Source: an uncultured Siphonobacter sp.
GTDB taxonomy: Bacteria; Bacteroidota; Bacteroidia; Cytophagales; Spirosomataceae
Direction of reading: 5' to 3'
Assembly (NCBI GenBank): GCA_913775095.1
Contig: CAJYIW010000024.1
Span: 372,001 to 436,000, forward strand
DNA: 64,000 bases
Shown: piece after piece, positions 16,970 through 26,752 of the stretch
How the letters are laid out: each line of letters opens with the position of its first letter
Position numbering within the stretch: the stretch's first letter is position 1
Translations under genes and position numbers: made by a program
Notes under the pieces: generated by a model
Database searches by the model: none
What the model was told of the DNA's origin: nothing
What the model saw: only the letters and a program-made list of their open reading frames with translations

Positions 16970-17359
16970 TTAACGCTTGCTGAACTGGAAGCGACGACGT
17001 GCCTTGCGACGACCTGGTTTCTTACGTTCAACCATACGATCATCACGAGTCAAGAAGCCAACTTTCTTCAGAGCGGTGTGGTGCTCAGGGTTCAGTTGAT
17101 CCAACGCACGGGAAATACCCATACGCAGAGCTTCTGCCTGGCCAGCTACTCCACCACCATCGAGGTTTGCTTTAATGTCATAAGCACCTACAGTATTGGT
17201 AGTTGTGAAAGGCTGGTTTACAATGATTTGAAGAACTTCAGAAGGGAAGTACTCCTTGAAATCGCGGCCGTTAACCGTGATTGCTCCGTTGCCTGGCGTT
17301 AAGTAAACGCGAGCTACGGCAGTTTTCCGGCGACCGAGAGTATTAATTACTTCTGCCAT
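16970..17359 (-). CDS. rpsI: 30S ribosomal protein S9
   Basis: Small-subunit protein whose C-terminal tail reaches the P-site tRNA. Landmarks are NTLGRRKTAVARVYLTPG, ITVNGRDFKEYFP, GGGVAGQAEALRMGISRAL and the basic terminus KKPGRRKARRRFQFSKR, which ends in the conserved SKR. Length 129 is normal. It follows rplM by 101 bases, the standard gene order, and is presumably transcribed from the promoter upstream of rplM. Confidence 0.97.
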   Translation of the reverse strand: MAEVINTLGRRKTAVARVYLTPGNGAITVNGRDFKEYFPSEVLQIIVNQPFTTTNTVGAYDIKANLDGGGVAGQAEALRMGISRALDQLNPEHHTALKKVGFLTRDDRMVERKKPGRRKARRRFQFSKR

Positions 17360-17460
17360 TGGTTTGGTATTCGTTAACCGTTAATCGTTACCTAGTTTCT
17401 GGAACCTCAGTTTTTGCATCGTTACTGAAACCCCACGAACCATTCACGAGCAACGAATGA

Positions 17461-17904
17461 TTACAATTCGATTTTCTTCGGTTGTTGAGATTCGTGCGGA
17501 TGGTTAGGTCCAGCGTACACGTGCAGGTTCGTAAACAGGCGACGACCCAGACGAGTTTTAGGTAACATACCTTTTACGGCATATTCGATTACCCGAGCAG
17601 GGATTTTCTCCAAAACTTCACGAGGCGTAGCAAAACGCTGTCCACCGGGGTGACCCGTGTGACGCACGTACTGCTTGTCGGTCATTTTGTTACCCGTCAG
17701 ACGGATTTTGTCAGCGTTGATTACGATAACATTGTCACCACAATCGACGTGAGGAGTGTAGTTGGTTTTGTGCTTACCCCGCAGGATAGCGGCGATCTGG
17801 CTGGTCAGACGACCTAAGATCGCGTTTTCAGCGTCAACAACGACCCACTCCTTAGTTACGGTCGCTGCGTTTGCCGAGATAGTTTTGTAGCTTAACTGAT
17901 CCAC
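17461..17904 (-). CDS. rplM: 50S ribosomal protein L13
   Basis: Early-assembling large-subunit protein. Landmarks are SYKTISANAATVTKEWVVVDA, NAILGRLTSQIAAILRGKHK, NYTPHVDCGDNVIVINADKI and VKGMLPKTRLGRRLFTNLHVY. Length 147 is normal. The start is a GTG at 17904; family members start at the equivalent position with Met, and no in-frame ATG lies in the N-terminal part. The gene is first in its operon, with a good promoter match about 70 bases upstream. Confidence 0.96.
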   Translation of the reverse strand: MDQLSYKTISANAATVTKEWVVVDAENAILGRLTSQIAAILRGKHKTNYTPHVDCGDNVIVINADKIRLTGNKMTDKQYVRHTGHPGGQRFATPREVLEKIPARVIEYAVKGMLPKTRLGRRLFTNLHVYAGPNHPHESQQPKKIEL

Positions 17905-17975
17905 GATTAATTGTCTTTGATTGTTTCCTCTTGATTTTCAGATACTTTTGGGCATCATAGCTGAAAAAGGGAGTG

Positions 17976-18006
17976 CAAATATAGCTGGTTTATTACTGTA
18001 TATCAA
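17976..18006 (-). promoter_or_regulatory. Probable promoter of the rplM-rpsI(-rpsB-tsf) operon
   Basis: On the minus strand, TTG (18004-18006), 20 bases, then TATATTTG (17976-17983). It is an excellent match to the Bacteroidota consensus and lies about 70 bases before the rplM start. Confidence 0.75.
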
Positions 18007-18130
18007 AGGTTTATTTGAAAAAACAGAAAAAAAACCATCCTCTCTTGATTATGAAAAACTTAACCTCATCCAAGTTTTTATCCCATCCGCCTTGATTACT
18101 GGGTATTATCTTCCTTGATGACTCAGACTT

Positions 18131-18438
18131 ATGGATAGCTACCGCGTTGCGTTTGCTCCCGGTGTGTACTCAGACCTCGATTTTCTCTAAAGCTCCGAAA
18201 GGCAGGCCTCTGATTATTCAAAGGAGTCTCGGCTAGCCGGGTATATCATTTCGGATCGATTTCGGTGAATCGCATCAAGAAAAATGATGCATACTACGCC
18301 TTTCTTAATAAATGGAAAATGACGTCAGGCACCATGTCCAAATATTACCTTCGCCGGGGTCAGCCTTTCGACGGGCCTTTACAGGACCCGGAGTTACCGC
18401 TGACAGTAAAAGCAAAAACCTCTACCGGCGATTGTTAA
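18131..18438 (+). pseudogene. Decayed 3' end of a family 2 glycosyltransferase gene
   Basis: Three successive reading frames give pieces that join into the C-terminus of a GT2 glycosyltransferase. From 18131 the frame reads SYRVAFAPGVYSDLDF and stops at a TAA (18188). One base out of frame, LKLRKAGL continues, then a TGA at 18211. The same frame then runs to 18438 as LFKGVSASRVYHFGSISVNR, FLNKWKMTSGTMSKYYLRRG and QPFDGPL. The pattern (PGxYSDxDF, LFKGV, RVYHFGS, KYYLRRG, DGPL) is what I know from cell-surface glycosyltransferases of this phylum. One base deletion and one Arg-to-stop change account for the breaks. The 5' part is missing, cut off about 230 bases upstream of rplM. Substrate unknown. 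Confidence 0.65.
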
Positions 18439-18460
18439 GTGTTTTTCATTAGTTATCTCC

Positions 18461-18512
18461 AGACAGAAAGGAAAGAAGCCCGGAAAATTCCGGGCTTCTT
18501 TCCTTTCTGTCT
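18461..18512. terminator. Bidirectional terminator after uvrA
   Basis: A perfect stem of about 25 bases centred on GAAAATTC (18461-18512), overlapping the last bases of uvrA. It separates uvrA from the glycosyltransferase remnant. Confidence 0.9.
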
Positions 18513-21372
18513 AAGCCTGCATCTTTTCTTTCAGGAAGCGGGCAGTATGATTATCGTCACCCAGCTGAATCATTTCTTCGGGTGTTCCGGCGAACGTAAT
18601 CAGCCCTCCGGCTTCGCCGCCATCCGGACCGATGTCAATGATGTAATCGGCACATTTGATTACTTCCGTATTATGTTCAATGATGATGACCGAATCTCCC
18701 TGATTGACCAGAGCGTTGATGGATTTCAGTAATTTCCGGATATCGTGAAAATGTAATCCGGTGGTGGGCTCATCGAAAATGAATAAGGTTTTACCCACGT
18801 TTGGATTGCCTTTTCCCAGAAAACTAGCCAGTTTAACCCGTTGGGCTTCCCCCCCCGAAAGGGAACTGGAAGACTGCCCGAGCGTAACGTAGCCTAAGCC
18901 TACTTCCTGCAAGGGAACCAGTTTCTCATAAATTTTCGGATCGCCCTGGAAGAACAGTACCGCTTCGTCCACGGTCATATCCAGAATCTCCGACACGTCT
19001 TTATCCTGATACTTGACCTCTAAAATTTCGTGTTTAAACCGTTTGCCGTGGCAGGACTCACACGTTAGGTAGATATCGGCCATGAACTGCATTTCTACTT
19101 TCACCTGACCTTCTCCCTGGCAGGTTTCGCAGCGACCGCCATCCACGTTAAAGGAAAAATGACTGGGCTTATACGTCCGTGCTTTGGATAAGGGCTGATC
19201 GCTCATCAGCTGCCGGATGTGATCATAGGCTTTCACGTAAGTAACCGGATTGGAACGACTTGACTTACCAATCGGATTCTGATCAACCATTTCCACAGAC
19301 GCCAGTCCCTTCAGATCTCCTACCAGCTCGGAATACTTACCCGATTCATCCGAATACGTACCCAGCATTTTACCCAGAGCCGGATACAGAATTTTCCGAA
19401 TCAGCGTAGACTTACCCGATCCACTCACGCCCGTAATAACGGTCAGATTGCCCAGCGGGAAACGGGCAGTAATCTCGCGTAAGTTATTCTCACGGGCTCC
19501 TTTTAATTCAATCCAGCCTGAAGGGCGGCGGCGAAACTTAGGAACGGGAATCTGATCCTGTCCCGTCAGGAACGCCAGCGTATGCGACTGGGTTTCTGTT
19601 GCTTCCGAAGGGGTCTCCAGCCGTAAATCTTCAATGGTATTCCAGTCACCGTGAAAAACAACCTGCCCCCCGCCCGTTCCGGCTTCGGGACCAATATCGA
19701 TGATTTCGTCCGCAGCCTTCATTACTTCCTCTTCGTGCTCTACCACGATAACCGTATTTCCTAAGTCACGCAGGGATTTAAGTACGGAAATGAGTCGCTG
19801 CGTATCCCGGGGGTGAAGTCCGATACTGGGTTCGTCCAGAATGTACATGGAGCCTACGAGGGCACTACCCAGGGAAGTTGCCAGCTTGATTCGCTGAAAT
19901 TCACCCCCCGAGAGCGAGTTCGTTAATCGGTTCAGGGTTAAGTACCCCAGACCTACCCGTTCCATATAATCCAGACGGTTCTGAATTTCGGTGAGAATCC
20001 GGCGGGCTACTTTTTCCTGATAGTCGGGCAACTCCAGCGTCCGGAAAAATTCCGAAATTTCTGAAATCGGACGTAACACCAGGTCAACAATGGATTTATC
20101 AGCAATTTTTACGAAACCAGCATCTTTCCGTAAGCGGGAACCGCGACATTCCGGACAGGACGTACGACCGCGATATCGGCTTAACAGTACCCGATACTGA
20201 ATTTTATAGGATTCTCCCTCCAGCATTTTGAAGAAATCATCCAGACCGCCGAAAAACTTATTACCCTTCCAGAGCAACTCTTTTTCGGCAGGACTCAGGT
20301 CTTTATAAGCCCGGTGAATGGGAAAATCAAACCGAATGCCGTTCCGTAGCAGCGGGGTTAACCATTCCCCCATTTTTTCGGTTCGCCAGGGAGCAATGGC
20401 TCCTTCGAAAACGGAAAGATTCCGATCCGGAAAAACCAGATCCGGATCAATGCCCAAAATGGTGCCAAAGCCTTCGCAACGCTTGCAGGCTCCGTAAGGA
20501 TTATTAAAACTGAAGAGGTTCACGCTCGGCTCTTCAAAGAGGATGCCATCGAGTTCAAAACGATCCGAAAACTCACGGCGTTCTCCGCCCAGAATCTGGA
20601 CGAAACACACGCCATCTCCTTCGAAAAAGGCCGTTTGTACGGAGTCGCCTAAGCGAAACTGCGTTTCTTCATCCTCTTTCTTCACCGCCAGACGGTCAAT
20701 GAGAATGTGAAGCGGCTGTGAATCAATTCGGCTGGTAAGTTCGGCATCGTTTAAAACGTCTTCTATCTGAATCGTTTCGTCGGCCGCAACAATCCGCGTG
20801 AAGCCTTTCTGAAGTAATACGTTCAGCTCTTCGGCCAGGCTTCGCTCCCCTTTCCGTAGAAAAGGCGTGGTAATCAGAACCCGCGTCGATTCCTCCTGCG
20901 AAAGAATAAAATCAACGACATCCGTCACGGTATCTTTCCGCACTTCCTGACCGGAAATGGGCGAATACGTTTTTCCGATGCGGGCAAACAATAACTTGAG
21001 GTAATCGTAAATTTCGGTAGTGGTTCCGACCGTCGAACGTGGGTTTTTAGTGCTTACCTTCTGCTCAATGGCGATGGCGGGCGAAACGCCCTTGATCCAG
21101 TCTACTTCGGGTTTTTCCATCCGGCCGAGAAACTGGCGGGCGTAACTACTCAGACTTTCCACGTACATCCGCTGGCCTTCGGCAAAGAGGGTGTCAAAGG
21201 CTAGTGAAGACTTACCGCTACCCGACAAACCCGTGATGACCACCAGCTTATTACGGGGAATCGAAACGTCTATATTTTTAAGGTTATTAACACGTGCTCC
21301 TTTAATGAGAATGTACTGCTTGGGGTCTAAAGATTCGACCGACGGGCGTCCTAGCGTTTCGATTGGATTCAT
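18511..21372 (-). CDS. uvrA: UvrABC excinuclease ATPase subunit A
   Basis: Damage-recognition ATPase of nucleotide excision repair. Two ABC cassettes are complete: Walker [17 protein letters not shown] and signature [12 protein letters not shown] in the first, [15 protein letters not shown] and [16 protein letters not shown] in the second. Zinc modules are visible as [18 protein letters not shown] and [18 protein letters not shown]. The insertion [20 protein letters not shown]-type region is present near residue 130 ([12 protein letters not shown]). The ATG at 21372 starts [20 protein letters not shown]; the frame is open to 21600 but that part has no family similarity. Length 953. A TAnnTTTG-like element (21377-21384) lies only 5 bases upstream. 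Confidence 0.97.
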   Translation of the reverse strand: MNPIETLGRPSVESLDPKQYILIKGARVNNLKNIDVSIPRNKLVVITGLSGSGKSSLAFDTLFAEGQRMYVESLSSYARQFLGRMEKPEVDWIKGVSPAIAIEQKVSTKNPRSTVGTTTEIYDYLKLLFARIGKTYSPISGQEVRKDTVTDVVDFILSQEESTRVLITTPFLRKGERSLAEELNVLLQKGFTRIVAADETIQIEDVLNDAELTSRIDSQPLHILIDRLAVKKEDEETQFRLGDSVQTAFFEGDGVCFVQILGGERREFSDRFELDGILFEEPSVNLFSFNNPYGACKRCEGFGTILGIDPDLVFPDRNLSVFEGAIAPWRTEKMGEWLTPLLRNGIRFDFPIHRAYKDLSPAEKELLWKGNKFFGGLDDFFKMLEGESYKIQYRVLLSRYRGRTSCPECRGSRLRKDAGFVKIADKSIVDLVLRPISEISEFFRTLELPDYQEKVARRILTEIQNRLDYMERVGLGYLTLNRLTNSLSGGEFQRIKLATSLGSALVGSMYILDEPSIGLHPRDTQRLISVLKSLRDLGNTVIVVEHEEEVMKAADEIIDIGPEAGTGGGQVVFHGDWNTIEDLRLETPSEATETQSHTLAFLTGQDQIPVPKFRRRPSGWIELKGARENNLREITARFPLGNLTVITGVSGSGKSTLIRKILYPALGKMLGTYSDESGKYSELVGDLKGLASVEMVDQNPIGKSSRSNPVTYVKAYDHIRQLMSDQPLSKARTYKPSHFSFNVDGGRCETCQGEGQVKVEMQFMADIYLTCESCHGKRFKHEILEVKYQDKDVSEILDMTVDEAVLFFQGDPKIYEKLVPLQEVGLGYVTLGQSSSSLSGGEAQRVKLASFLGKGNPNVGKTLFIFDEPTTGLHFHDIRKLLKSINALVNQGDSVIIIEHNTEVIKCADYIIDIGPDGGEAGGLITFAGTPEEMIQLGDDNHTARFLKEKMQA

Positions 21373-21617
21373 TCGACAAAGATAATTCTCTCCGGGTTGG
21401 GAAGAAAAGATGGTTTTAATGTTTCTATTTCGAGGTAGTACTGGCTCAACGTCGATAAAAAAGACCCGTTCCATCGCGGGAATGAGGTCCGAATACAAGA
21501 ATTTGCGGCAAAGACCGTTAATTTGGGAAACGTAAGCCGGAATCTGGTTGGTGCCAGAGTGATAACCACTATTTTCGCCATCCAGTTCTTTACCATACAA
21601 CTTCTTTTGAGTTGTCC

Positions 21618-22307
21618 ATGAACACTACATCCATGATTCGATCCGTACTGGCTGCTTTATTACTGGTGATTGCCGCTACTCCCTTTGCGTCCGCTCAATA
21701 CGACACCATCCCGCGTCCAACCGACCGGCCGGTCATCATTCAGCAACAGCCTCTTGATGAAAATTACCAACGCGAACTGGAAATGCCCTGGAAGGCCCGG
21801 CCCTTTAAAGATAAACTCCGGTATGGCTTAAATATCACGACGCCTTCGCTGAGTTTTTTCGGTGGTAACAGCTTCTTCAGTTTTGATATTTCGCCAATGG
21901 CTGGTATTCGGGTAACGCCTAGTACTACCGCTGGTATCGGTGCGACTTACAGTTATTTTAGTCAGCCCATTTTTACTAATCAGGGAAGTGTTCGTTTAAA
22001 AGCCAGTTTGTTAGGGGGCCGATTATTTGTTCAGCAACACCTTAATTTCCTGCAAAACACGATCCCAGGGTTGTTTTTATGGGGCGAAGCCGAGCAATTT
22101 CAGATTCTCTCTTATAAGCTAGCCGGAGTTAAACAGGGCCGTGGGCAGTATAACACCGGATTCCTGGTAGGTGGCGGGTACGGTGTTCCGGCGGGAGAAC
22201 CTGGTTTTCAAATTACCTTATTATATCAGGTAAATTATGATGATCAGAATGTGTATTCGTCCAGCGGAAGCCCACTCGTCATTCGTTTTGGGTATTGGTT
22301 TAAATAA
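21618..22307 (+). CDS. Outer-membrane beta-barrel protein, unknown function
   Basis: Has a signal peptide (hydrophobic SVLAALLLVIAATPFASAQ, cut after Ala/Gln near residue 26) and a body of alternating polar and aromatic strands, for example LRYGLNITTPSLSFFGGNSF, GIGATYSYFSQPIF and PLVIRFGYWFK. It ends in an aromatic-basic strand, as expected of barrels inserted by the BAM machinery. The ATG at 21618 is preferred over the TTG at 21612. Length 229. It is divergent from uvrA and has its own terminator. I do not recognise a specific family. Confidence 0.7.
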   Translation: MNTTSMIRSVLAALLLVIAATPFASAQYDTIPRPTDRPVIIQQQPLDENYQRELEMPWKARPFKDKLRYGLNITTPSLSFFGGNSFFSFDISPMAGIRVTPSTTAGIGATYSYFSQPIFTNQGSVRLKASLLGGRLFVQQHLNFLQNTIPGLFLWGEAEQFQILSYKLAGVKQGRGQYNTGFLVGGGYGVPAGEPGFQITLLYQVNYDDQNVYSSSGSPLVIRFGYWFK

Positions 22308-22330
22308 TTCTCGATACCGTAGTAAAGATT

Positions 22331-22368
22331 AAAAGAGACTTTCTGCCGCCCGGCGGGAAGTCTCTTTT
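22331..22368 (+). terminator. Terminator of the outer-membrane protein gene
   Basis: AAAAGAGACTT (22331-22341) pairs with AAGTCTCTTTT (22358-22368), with an inner GCCG/CGGC pairing. It starts 24 bases after the stop. Confidence 0.85.
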
Positions 22369-22461
22369 GCCAGATACACCTTTAAAGACTGGGAGGAGTC
22401 CGGGATTATCCGTTACCTTTAGCCTTTAATTTTTTAATGATTTTTGCCTTCGTACTGTCAC

Positions 22462-23265
22462 ATGCTTACGACTGAATCCTCATCACATTACGACCATCTG
22501 GAAGAAATGACGGTCCGCCAGTTGCTGGAAGGAATTAATAATGAAGATAAAACGGTACCGCTTGCCGTTGAAAAAGCCATCCCTCAGATTGAGGCTCTGG
22601 TCACCGGAATTGTCGCCCGCATGAAACAGGGCGGTCGCTTGTTTTACATCGGGGCAGGGACCAGTGGCCGGCTCGGCATTCTGGATGCTTCGGAGTGCCC
22701 TCCTACCTACGGCGTTCCTTTTGGACTGGTTGTGGGACTGATTGCCGGAGGAGACACGGCCATTCGCAAAGCCGTGGAAAACGCCGAAGACGACGCTGAA
22801 CAGGCCTGGAAAGATTTACTGGAATACGAAATCAATGAACTGGATTCGCTCGTAGGTATTGCGGCTTCAGGCACGACGCCTTACGTAATCGGCGGCGTCA
22901 AGACGGCCCGCGAAAAAGGGATCCTCACGGGCTGTATCGTCTGCAACGCCGGAAGTCCCGTGGCTGCTGTCGTTGAATACCCCGTTGAACTGGTCGTGGG
23001 TCCCGAATTCGTAACTGGTAGTACCCGCATGAAATCCGGCACGGCTCAGAAACTGGCCCTGAACATGATTTCAACCAGTACGATGATTCAACTCGGTCGC
23101 GTGAAGGGTAATCGCATGGTAGACATGCAGTTATCTAACTATAAACTGGTTAACCGGGCCATTCAGATGGTCATGGATGAGCTCCATACCAGTCGGGAAA
23201 TGGCTGAAGATTTACTGGCTCGTCACGGCAGCGTCAGAAAAGCCGTAGAGGCCGGACAACAATAA
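22462..23265 (+). CDS. murQ: N-acetylmuramic acid 6-phosphate etherase
   Basis: Cleaves the lactyl ether of MurNAc-6-phosphate to give GlcNAc-6-phosphate and D-lactate, part of peptidoglycan recycling. It is a SIS-fold enzyme with GRLFYIGAGTSGRLGILDAS, ECPPTYGVP, IAASGTTPYVIGG and TGSTRMKSGTAQKLALNMIS. The ATG at 22462 gives 267 residues, the short form usual in this phylum; a TTG 18 bases upstream is possible. No MurNAc kinase or transporter gene is adjacent. murD at 11439 is the only other murein gene in the window. Confidence 0.94.
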   Translation: MLTTESSSHYDHLEEMTVRQLLEGINNEDKTVPLAVEKAIPQIEALVTGIVARMKQGGRLFYIGAGTSGRLGILDASECPPTYGVPFGLVVGLIAGGDTAIRKAVENAEDDAEQAWKDLLEYEINELDSLVGIAASGTTPYVIGGVKTAREKGILTGCIVCNAGSPVAAVVEYPVELVVGPEFVTGSTRMKSGTAQKLALNMISTSTMIQLGRVKGNRMVDMQLSNYKLVNRAIQMVMDELHTSREMAEDLLARHGSVRKAVEAGQQ

Positions 23266-23394
23266 GTAAGGATTTCGAGTTAATTCAGTCGATTCTTTTG
23301 CATTTATTAACAGAACGTCAGTATAATTTTTTTTACTTTTGCGTTCTAACGATTAAACACAACGAGCAAATTTTTTAATTTTTATACGCTTACT

Positions 23395-23745
23395 ATGAAA
23401 AAAACGCTTTTTCCCATGGTAGGTCTGCTTGCCGCCCTATTCATTGGCACGGAGGCTTCCGCACAAAGTAAAAACGATCCCCCCGCTGAGATTCAGGCTT
23501 TACTGCAAAAAAACATCTGCCTTACCTGCCATAAAGTGAACGAACGCCTGGTGGGTCCGGCTTATACTGAAGTAGCAAAGAAGAAATACAAGCCCGAGCA
23601 AATCGTAGCTCTGATCTATAAACCTGAGCCTTCACACTGGCCCGGTTATCCTCCAATGGCTCCGATGACTCAGGTTCCTAAAGATGAGGCTATGAAAATC
23701 GCTAAGTGGATTGTTTCTCTGAATGGTACTGCCAAGAAGAAATAA
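23395..23745 (+). CDS. Small periplasmic c-type cytochrome
   Basis: A monohaem cytochrome c. The signal peptide is MKKTLFPMVGLLAALFIG with cleavage after EASAQ near residue 24. The haem-attachment motif CLTCH lies near residue 42, and the likely sixth ligand is a Met in PMAPM near residue 87. The fold landmarks NERLVGPAYTEVAKKKY and KDEAMKIAKWIVSL fit the cytochrome c-552 type used as a small electron carrier. Length 116. The partner is unknown. A sequence matching TAnnTTTG (23334-23341) precedes it, but without a well-spaced TTG. A strong terminator follows. Confidence 0.92.
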   Translation: MKKTLFPMVGLLAALFIGTEASAQSKNDPPAEIQALLQKNICLTCHKVNERLVGPAYTEVAKKKYKPEQIVALIYKPEPSHWPGYPPMAPMTQVPKDEAMKIAKWIVSLNGTAKKK

Positions 23746-23766
23746 ATAAGCCATTGCCCCTAACAG

Positions 23767-23800
23767 AAGCCCCGATCTTTTATTAAGGTCGGGGCTTTTT
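23767..23800 (+). terminator. Terminator of the cytochrome gene
   Basis: Thirteen-base stem AAGCCCCGATCTT with AAGGTCGGGGCTT (one G-T pair), 5-base loop, then TTTTT. Confidence 0.92.
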
Positions 23801-23890
23801 CGTGGATATGCTTATCATTGCGTATTTTTGCCTGATTTTCAGTCTACTGAATCTTTCATAACAAACGGATTAAACTGTAAACTTCAATAC

Positions 23891-24808
23891 ATGAGTCTTT
23901 TAGCAATCGGTACGGTGGCCTTCGATGCCCTGGAATCTCCCTTCGGAAAAACGGATAAAATTATCGGTGGTGCCTGTACTTATATTTCATTATCAGCTTC
24001 TTACTTCACCAAACCCATTAATGTGGTAGCGGTAGTAGGTGATGATTTTCCTCAGGAATACATCGAGTTACTCCAGAATCAGGGCGTGGATACGGAAGGG
24101 CTACAGATCAAAGCCGGTGAGAAATCGTTCTTCTGGTCGGGTAAGTATCACAACGATATGAACACCCGCGATACGCTGGTAACGGAGCTGAATGTACTGG
24201 CTGATTTTGACCCGATCATCCCTGAATCGTACCAGAATTGCGAATACCTGATGCTGGGTAACCTGACGCCTCAGGTACAGATGACGGTATTGAACCGTCT
24301 GAAAAATCGTCCGAAACTGGTGGTGATGGATACCATGAATTTCTGGATGGAAATTGCGATGGATGATTTGAAAGAAGTAATGAAGAAAGTGGATGTGTTA
24401 AGCATCAACGACGAAGAAGCCCGGATGCTTTCCGGTGAATATAACTTGCGTAAAGCCGCTCGCCAGATTATGGCTATGGGTCCTAAAACCCTGATTATCA
24501 AAAAAGGAGAGCACGGAGCATTACTGTTCCAGGGCGAAGAAGTGTTCTTTGCTCCCGCCCTTCTGCTGGAAGAAGTGTTCGATCCTACCGGAGCAGGTGA
24601 TACCTTCGCCGGTGGATTTATTGGTTACCTGGCCTCAACGGGTGACATCAGTTTCGAAAACATGAAGCGGGCCATTATTTACGGCTCAGCCATGGCTTCC
24701 TTCTGCGTGGAAAAATTCGGTACCGAACGATTGTTAGGCCTTTCGAAAGAAGAAGTAGACGCCCGCGTTCAGCAATTCGTTGAACTCTCCGGCTTCACGG
24801 TAGCCTAG
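23891..24808 (+). CDS. PfkB family carbohydrate/nucleoside kinase
   Basis: Ribokinase-type kinase that phosphorylates a sugar or nucleoside with ATP. The N-terminus MSLLAIGTVAFDALESPFG sets the start at 23891; the frame is open 21 codons upstream but without similarity. The substrate-side motif is GGACTYISLSASYF. The C-terminal PfkB signature DPTGAGDTFAGGFIGYLA contains the catalytic Asp of GAGD. The motif NDEEARML is typical. Length 305. The substrate cannot be named; some Bacteroidota relatives are annotated as adenosine or sugar kinases. It is followed by a terminator and a repeat-rich gap. Confidence 0.88.
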   Translation: MSLLAIGTVAFDALESPFGKTDKIIGGACTYISLSASYFTKPINVVAVVGDDFPQEYIELLQNQGVDTEGLQIKAGEKSFFWSGKYHNDMNTRDTLVTELNVLADFDPIIPESYQNCEYLMLGNLTPQVQMTVLNRLKNRPKLVVMDTMNFWMEIAMDDLKEVMKKVDVLSINDEEARMLSGEYNLRKAARQIMAMGPKTLIIKKGEHGALLFQGEEVFFAPALLLEEVFDPTGAGDTFAGGFIGYLASTGDISFENMKRAIIYGSAMASFCVEKFGTERLLGLSKEEVDARVQQFVELSGFTVA

Positions 24809-24833
24809 TTAGTTTTGAATGAGCGAATGATAG

Positions 24834-24874
24834 AATGAGTGAATAGGTATGCTCACCTGTTCACTCATTTTTTT
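24834..24874 (+). terminator. Terminator of the PfkB kinase gene
   Basis: AATGAGTGAATAGG pairs with CCTGTTCACTCATT, followed by TTTTT. The outer sequence is repeated in inverted form near 25052-25077 before the neighbouring amidohydrolase. Confidence 0.8.
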
Positions 24875-24910
24875 ATGGATAGTCTATAATTTCGTATGAT
24901 TCGTAGGGTC

Positions 24911-24982
24911 CGCTGCCAGCTTTTTCGCTGGCAGCACCTGGTAAGTTTAAACAACTGCTGCCAGCGAAAAAAGCTGGCAGCG
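24911..24982. repeat. REP-like palindrome pair
   Basis: Two palindromes in opposite order: GCTGCCAGC (24912-24920) with GCTGGCAGC (24927-24935), and GCTGCCAGC (24957-24965) with GCTGGCAGC (24973-24981). The pair also forms one larger inverted repeat around GTTTAAAC. A third copy is at 34307. The spacing and palindromic form resemble REP/BIME elements. No RAYT-type transposase is in the window. Confidence 0.75.
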
Positions 24983-25087
24983 GCCTCTTATATCCTTCGG
25001 TTCAACCGATGATCTTTTGACAAACGAGTACCTAACTCCGTTCTGCTCTTCCTACCATTCACTCATTCAAAATTGAGCAATCAATCA

Positions 25088-26509
25088 TTAAACAGCCGTG
25101 TTTCGAATCGGCAAGCCATTTTCGGCGAGAATCCGGCCTTTGTGATAAGCCAGTTTTCCATTCAGAATCACGGCTTCAATTCCCGCTGAATCGCGATTGG
25201 GATTTTCTACCGTCGCCATTCCCTGAATCTGACCGGGATCAAAAATCGTTAGATCCGCAAGACCACCTTCTCTGATTACCCCACGATTTCGAACCGCCGA
25301 ACCGACTACACTCGCGGGCATCTGCGTCATTTTAGGCAGTATTTTTTCCAGGGGTAACCCTATTTGCTGAGCGTGCTGAAGCGTAGTGGCAAAACAGCCC
25401 GCTCCGCGGGGATGCGAGTTAGCCGCTTCCAGCGAAGCCATGCCGCCATCCGAGCCGATCATGCAGAAATCCGTTTGTAAGGCCAGATCTATGGTACTTT
25501 CAAAAGGCATGGCTCCTTCGGGCACGGCTACCAGATACCCCGGATGCTCCCGGTAATACTGAAAAGATTCTTTGGTAATGCGTTGGCTGGTGCCCACCAG
25601 TTGCAAGTCATTATAATCCAGCTGATACCGCTCCCGCCAGCCTTCATCAAAGCGTTTCGAATGCAGATACGTAGCCCAGTAGGTGTAGGGATAGACACAG
25701 GTGGTAATGTCCAGCCCCGACTGGCGGGCGTTGTCAATCAGATCCAGGGCTTCGGGCATGTGAAAGGTGCCACCCGTGGAATGAATATGATCGATGTGCA
25801 TGTGGACGCCCGTCTCCTGAGCCAGTCGAATGGCTTCTTTCACTCCCGCCAGCTCATTTTCTTTGTTTGAATAACGTAAGTGCAGGAACATGGGCCGTTC
25901 GTAACGCCTGGCCAGCCGGGCGTACGCTTTTACTTCCCAGTAAGGGGTAGGCTGATACTCCAGACTATGCGAAACGCTCAGGGCTCCTTCCGCCAGCATT
26001 TTTTCCACGTGCTTCAGCCGATGGGGCAGATCCTCAGCGAGCCGGATTCCCATGACATAGATTCCTACGCCATAGTTGGTATAGTGCGGCTTCGGATCAA
26101 AGAAGCGATGATACTCACCCGGGTTTTCCCGTCCGCCGTGCAACTGCAAAGTGGTCGTTACTCCGTCCGTTAGTTTAAATCGCTCGAAAACGTGGTAATC
26201 GTCGGTCAGGTTCTTGGGTCCGTCAGCCAGGATATCGATAAACCCCGAACTCACGATCTTTCCTTCCGCCTCAAGCACCTGCCGGGCCACCAGCTTCAGC
26301 GGACTCAGATGCAAGGTTCCCTTTTCAGTAATTCCTACATTGAGCTTCTGAAGCGTTCCTCCCGTGAAAACGGATCCGTTCTGAATGGCAATTGAAAAGG
26401 TTTGTTCCTGACTGGGCGATTGGGTAACCCGGGTTCGATTAAAAGCCCAGCCTGTACACATGGCAACTGAAGCCAACGAAAGTTGGCTGATAGCTTTACG
26501 GCGATTCAT
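25088..26509 (-). CDS. Exported amidohydrolase, N-acyl-D-amino-acid deacylase-like
   Basis: An amidohydrolase of the D-aminoacylase/dihydroorotase branch with an Arg-rich N-terminal signal (MNRRKAISQLSLASVAM). The metal-site strand HMHIDHIHSTG near residue 235, FLHLRYS and the late Asp in MIGSDGGMAS are present. The early HxH motif that normally follows GFID is replaced by GFIDILADGP, so two canonical metal ligands are absent. D-aminoacylases can work with one metal held by Cys and two His (family knowledge), so activity is not excluded. The C-terminus RNRGVIREGGLADLTIFDPG is normal. Length 473. Natural substrate unknown. Confidence 0.78.
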   Translation of the reverse strand: MNRRKAISQLSLASVAMCTGWAFNRTRVTQSPSQEQTFSIAIQNGSVFTGGTLQKLNVGITEKGTLHLSPLKLVARQVLEAEGKIVSSGFIDILADGPKNLTDDYHVFERFKLTDGVTTTLQLHGGRENPGEYHRFFDPKPHYTNYGVGIYVMGIRLAEDLPHRLKHVEKMLAEGALSVSHSLEYQPTPYWEVKAYARLARRYERPMFLHLRYSNKENELAGVKEAIRLAQETGVHMHIDHIHSTGGTFHMPEALDLIDNARQSGLDITTCVYPYTYWATYLHSKRFDEGWRERYQLDYNDLQLVGTSQRITKESFQYYREHPGYLVAVPEGAMPFESTIDLALQTDFCMIGSDGGMASLEAANSHPRGAGCFATTLQHAQQIGLPLEKILPKMTQMPASVVGSAVRNRGVIREGGLADLTIFDPGQIQGMATVENPNRDSAGIEAVILNGKLAYHKGRILAENGLPIRNTAV

Positions 26510-26752
26510 AGAATAGATTCAACAATGGAGAAATTCTATAACAAAAGTAAAAACAAGACGCCATTTCAGTGCATCTCTACCTCATTATCAGTCATAAATT
26601 GACGGACAAGGAACCTTTCCCTTTCTTCAAAAATTTATAATCCCAGCATCAGGTTCGGAAAAGCCATCTGCTTTCGCGAATTTTGCACTTTCAATTCTCA
26701 ACAAACCGTCCTTCAGTCCGTTTAGTACTGAAACGGAAATTTATAACCGATT

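Noticed and set aside
17921-18118. Plus-strand ORF of 65 residues next to rplM
   Set aside because: It covers the rplM promoter and leader; no coding character and not part of the glycosyltransferase remnant.
21373-21600. N-terminal extension of UvrA to 21600
   Set aside because: The extra 76 residues have no similarity to UvrA; the family start [11 protein letters not shown] is at 21372.
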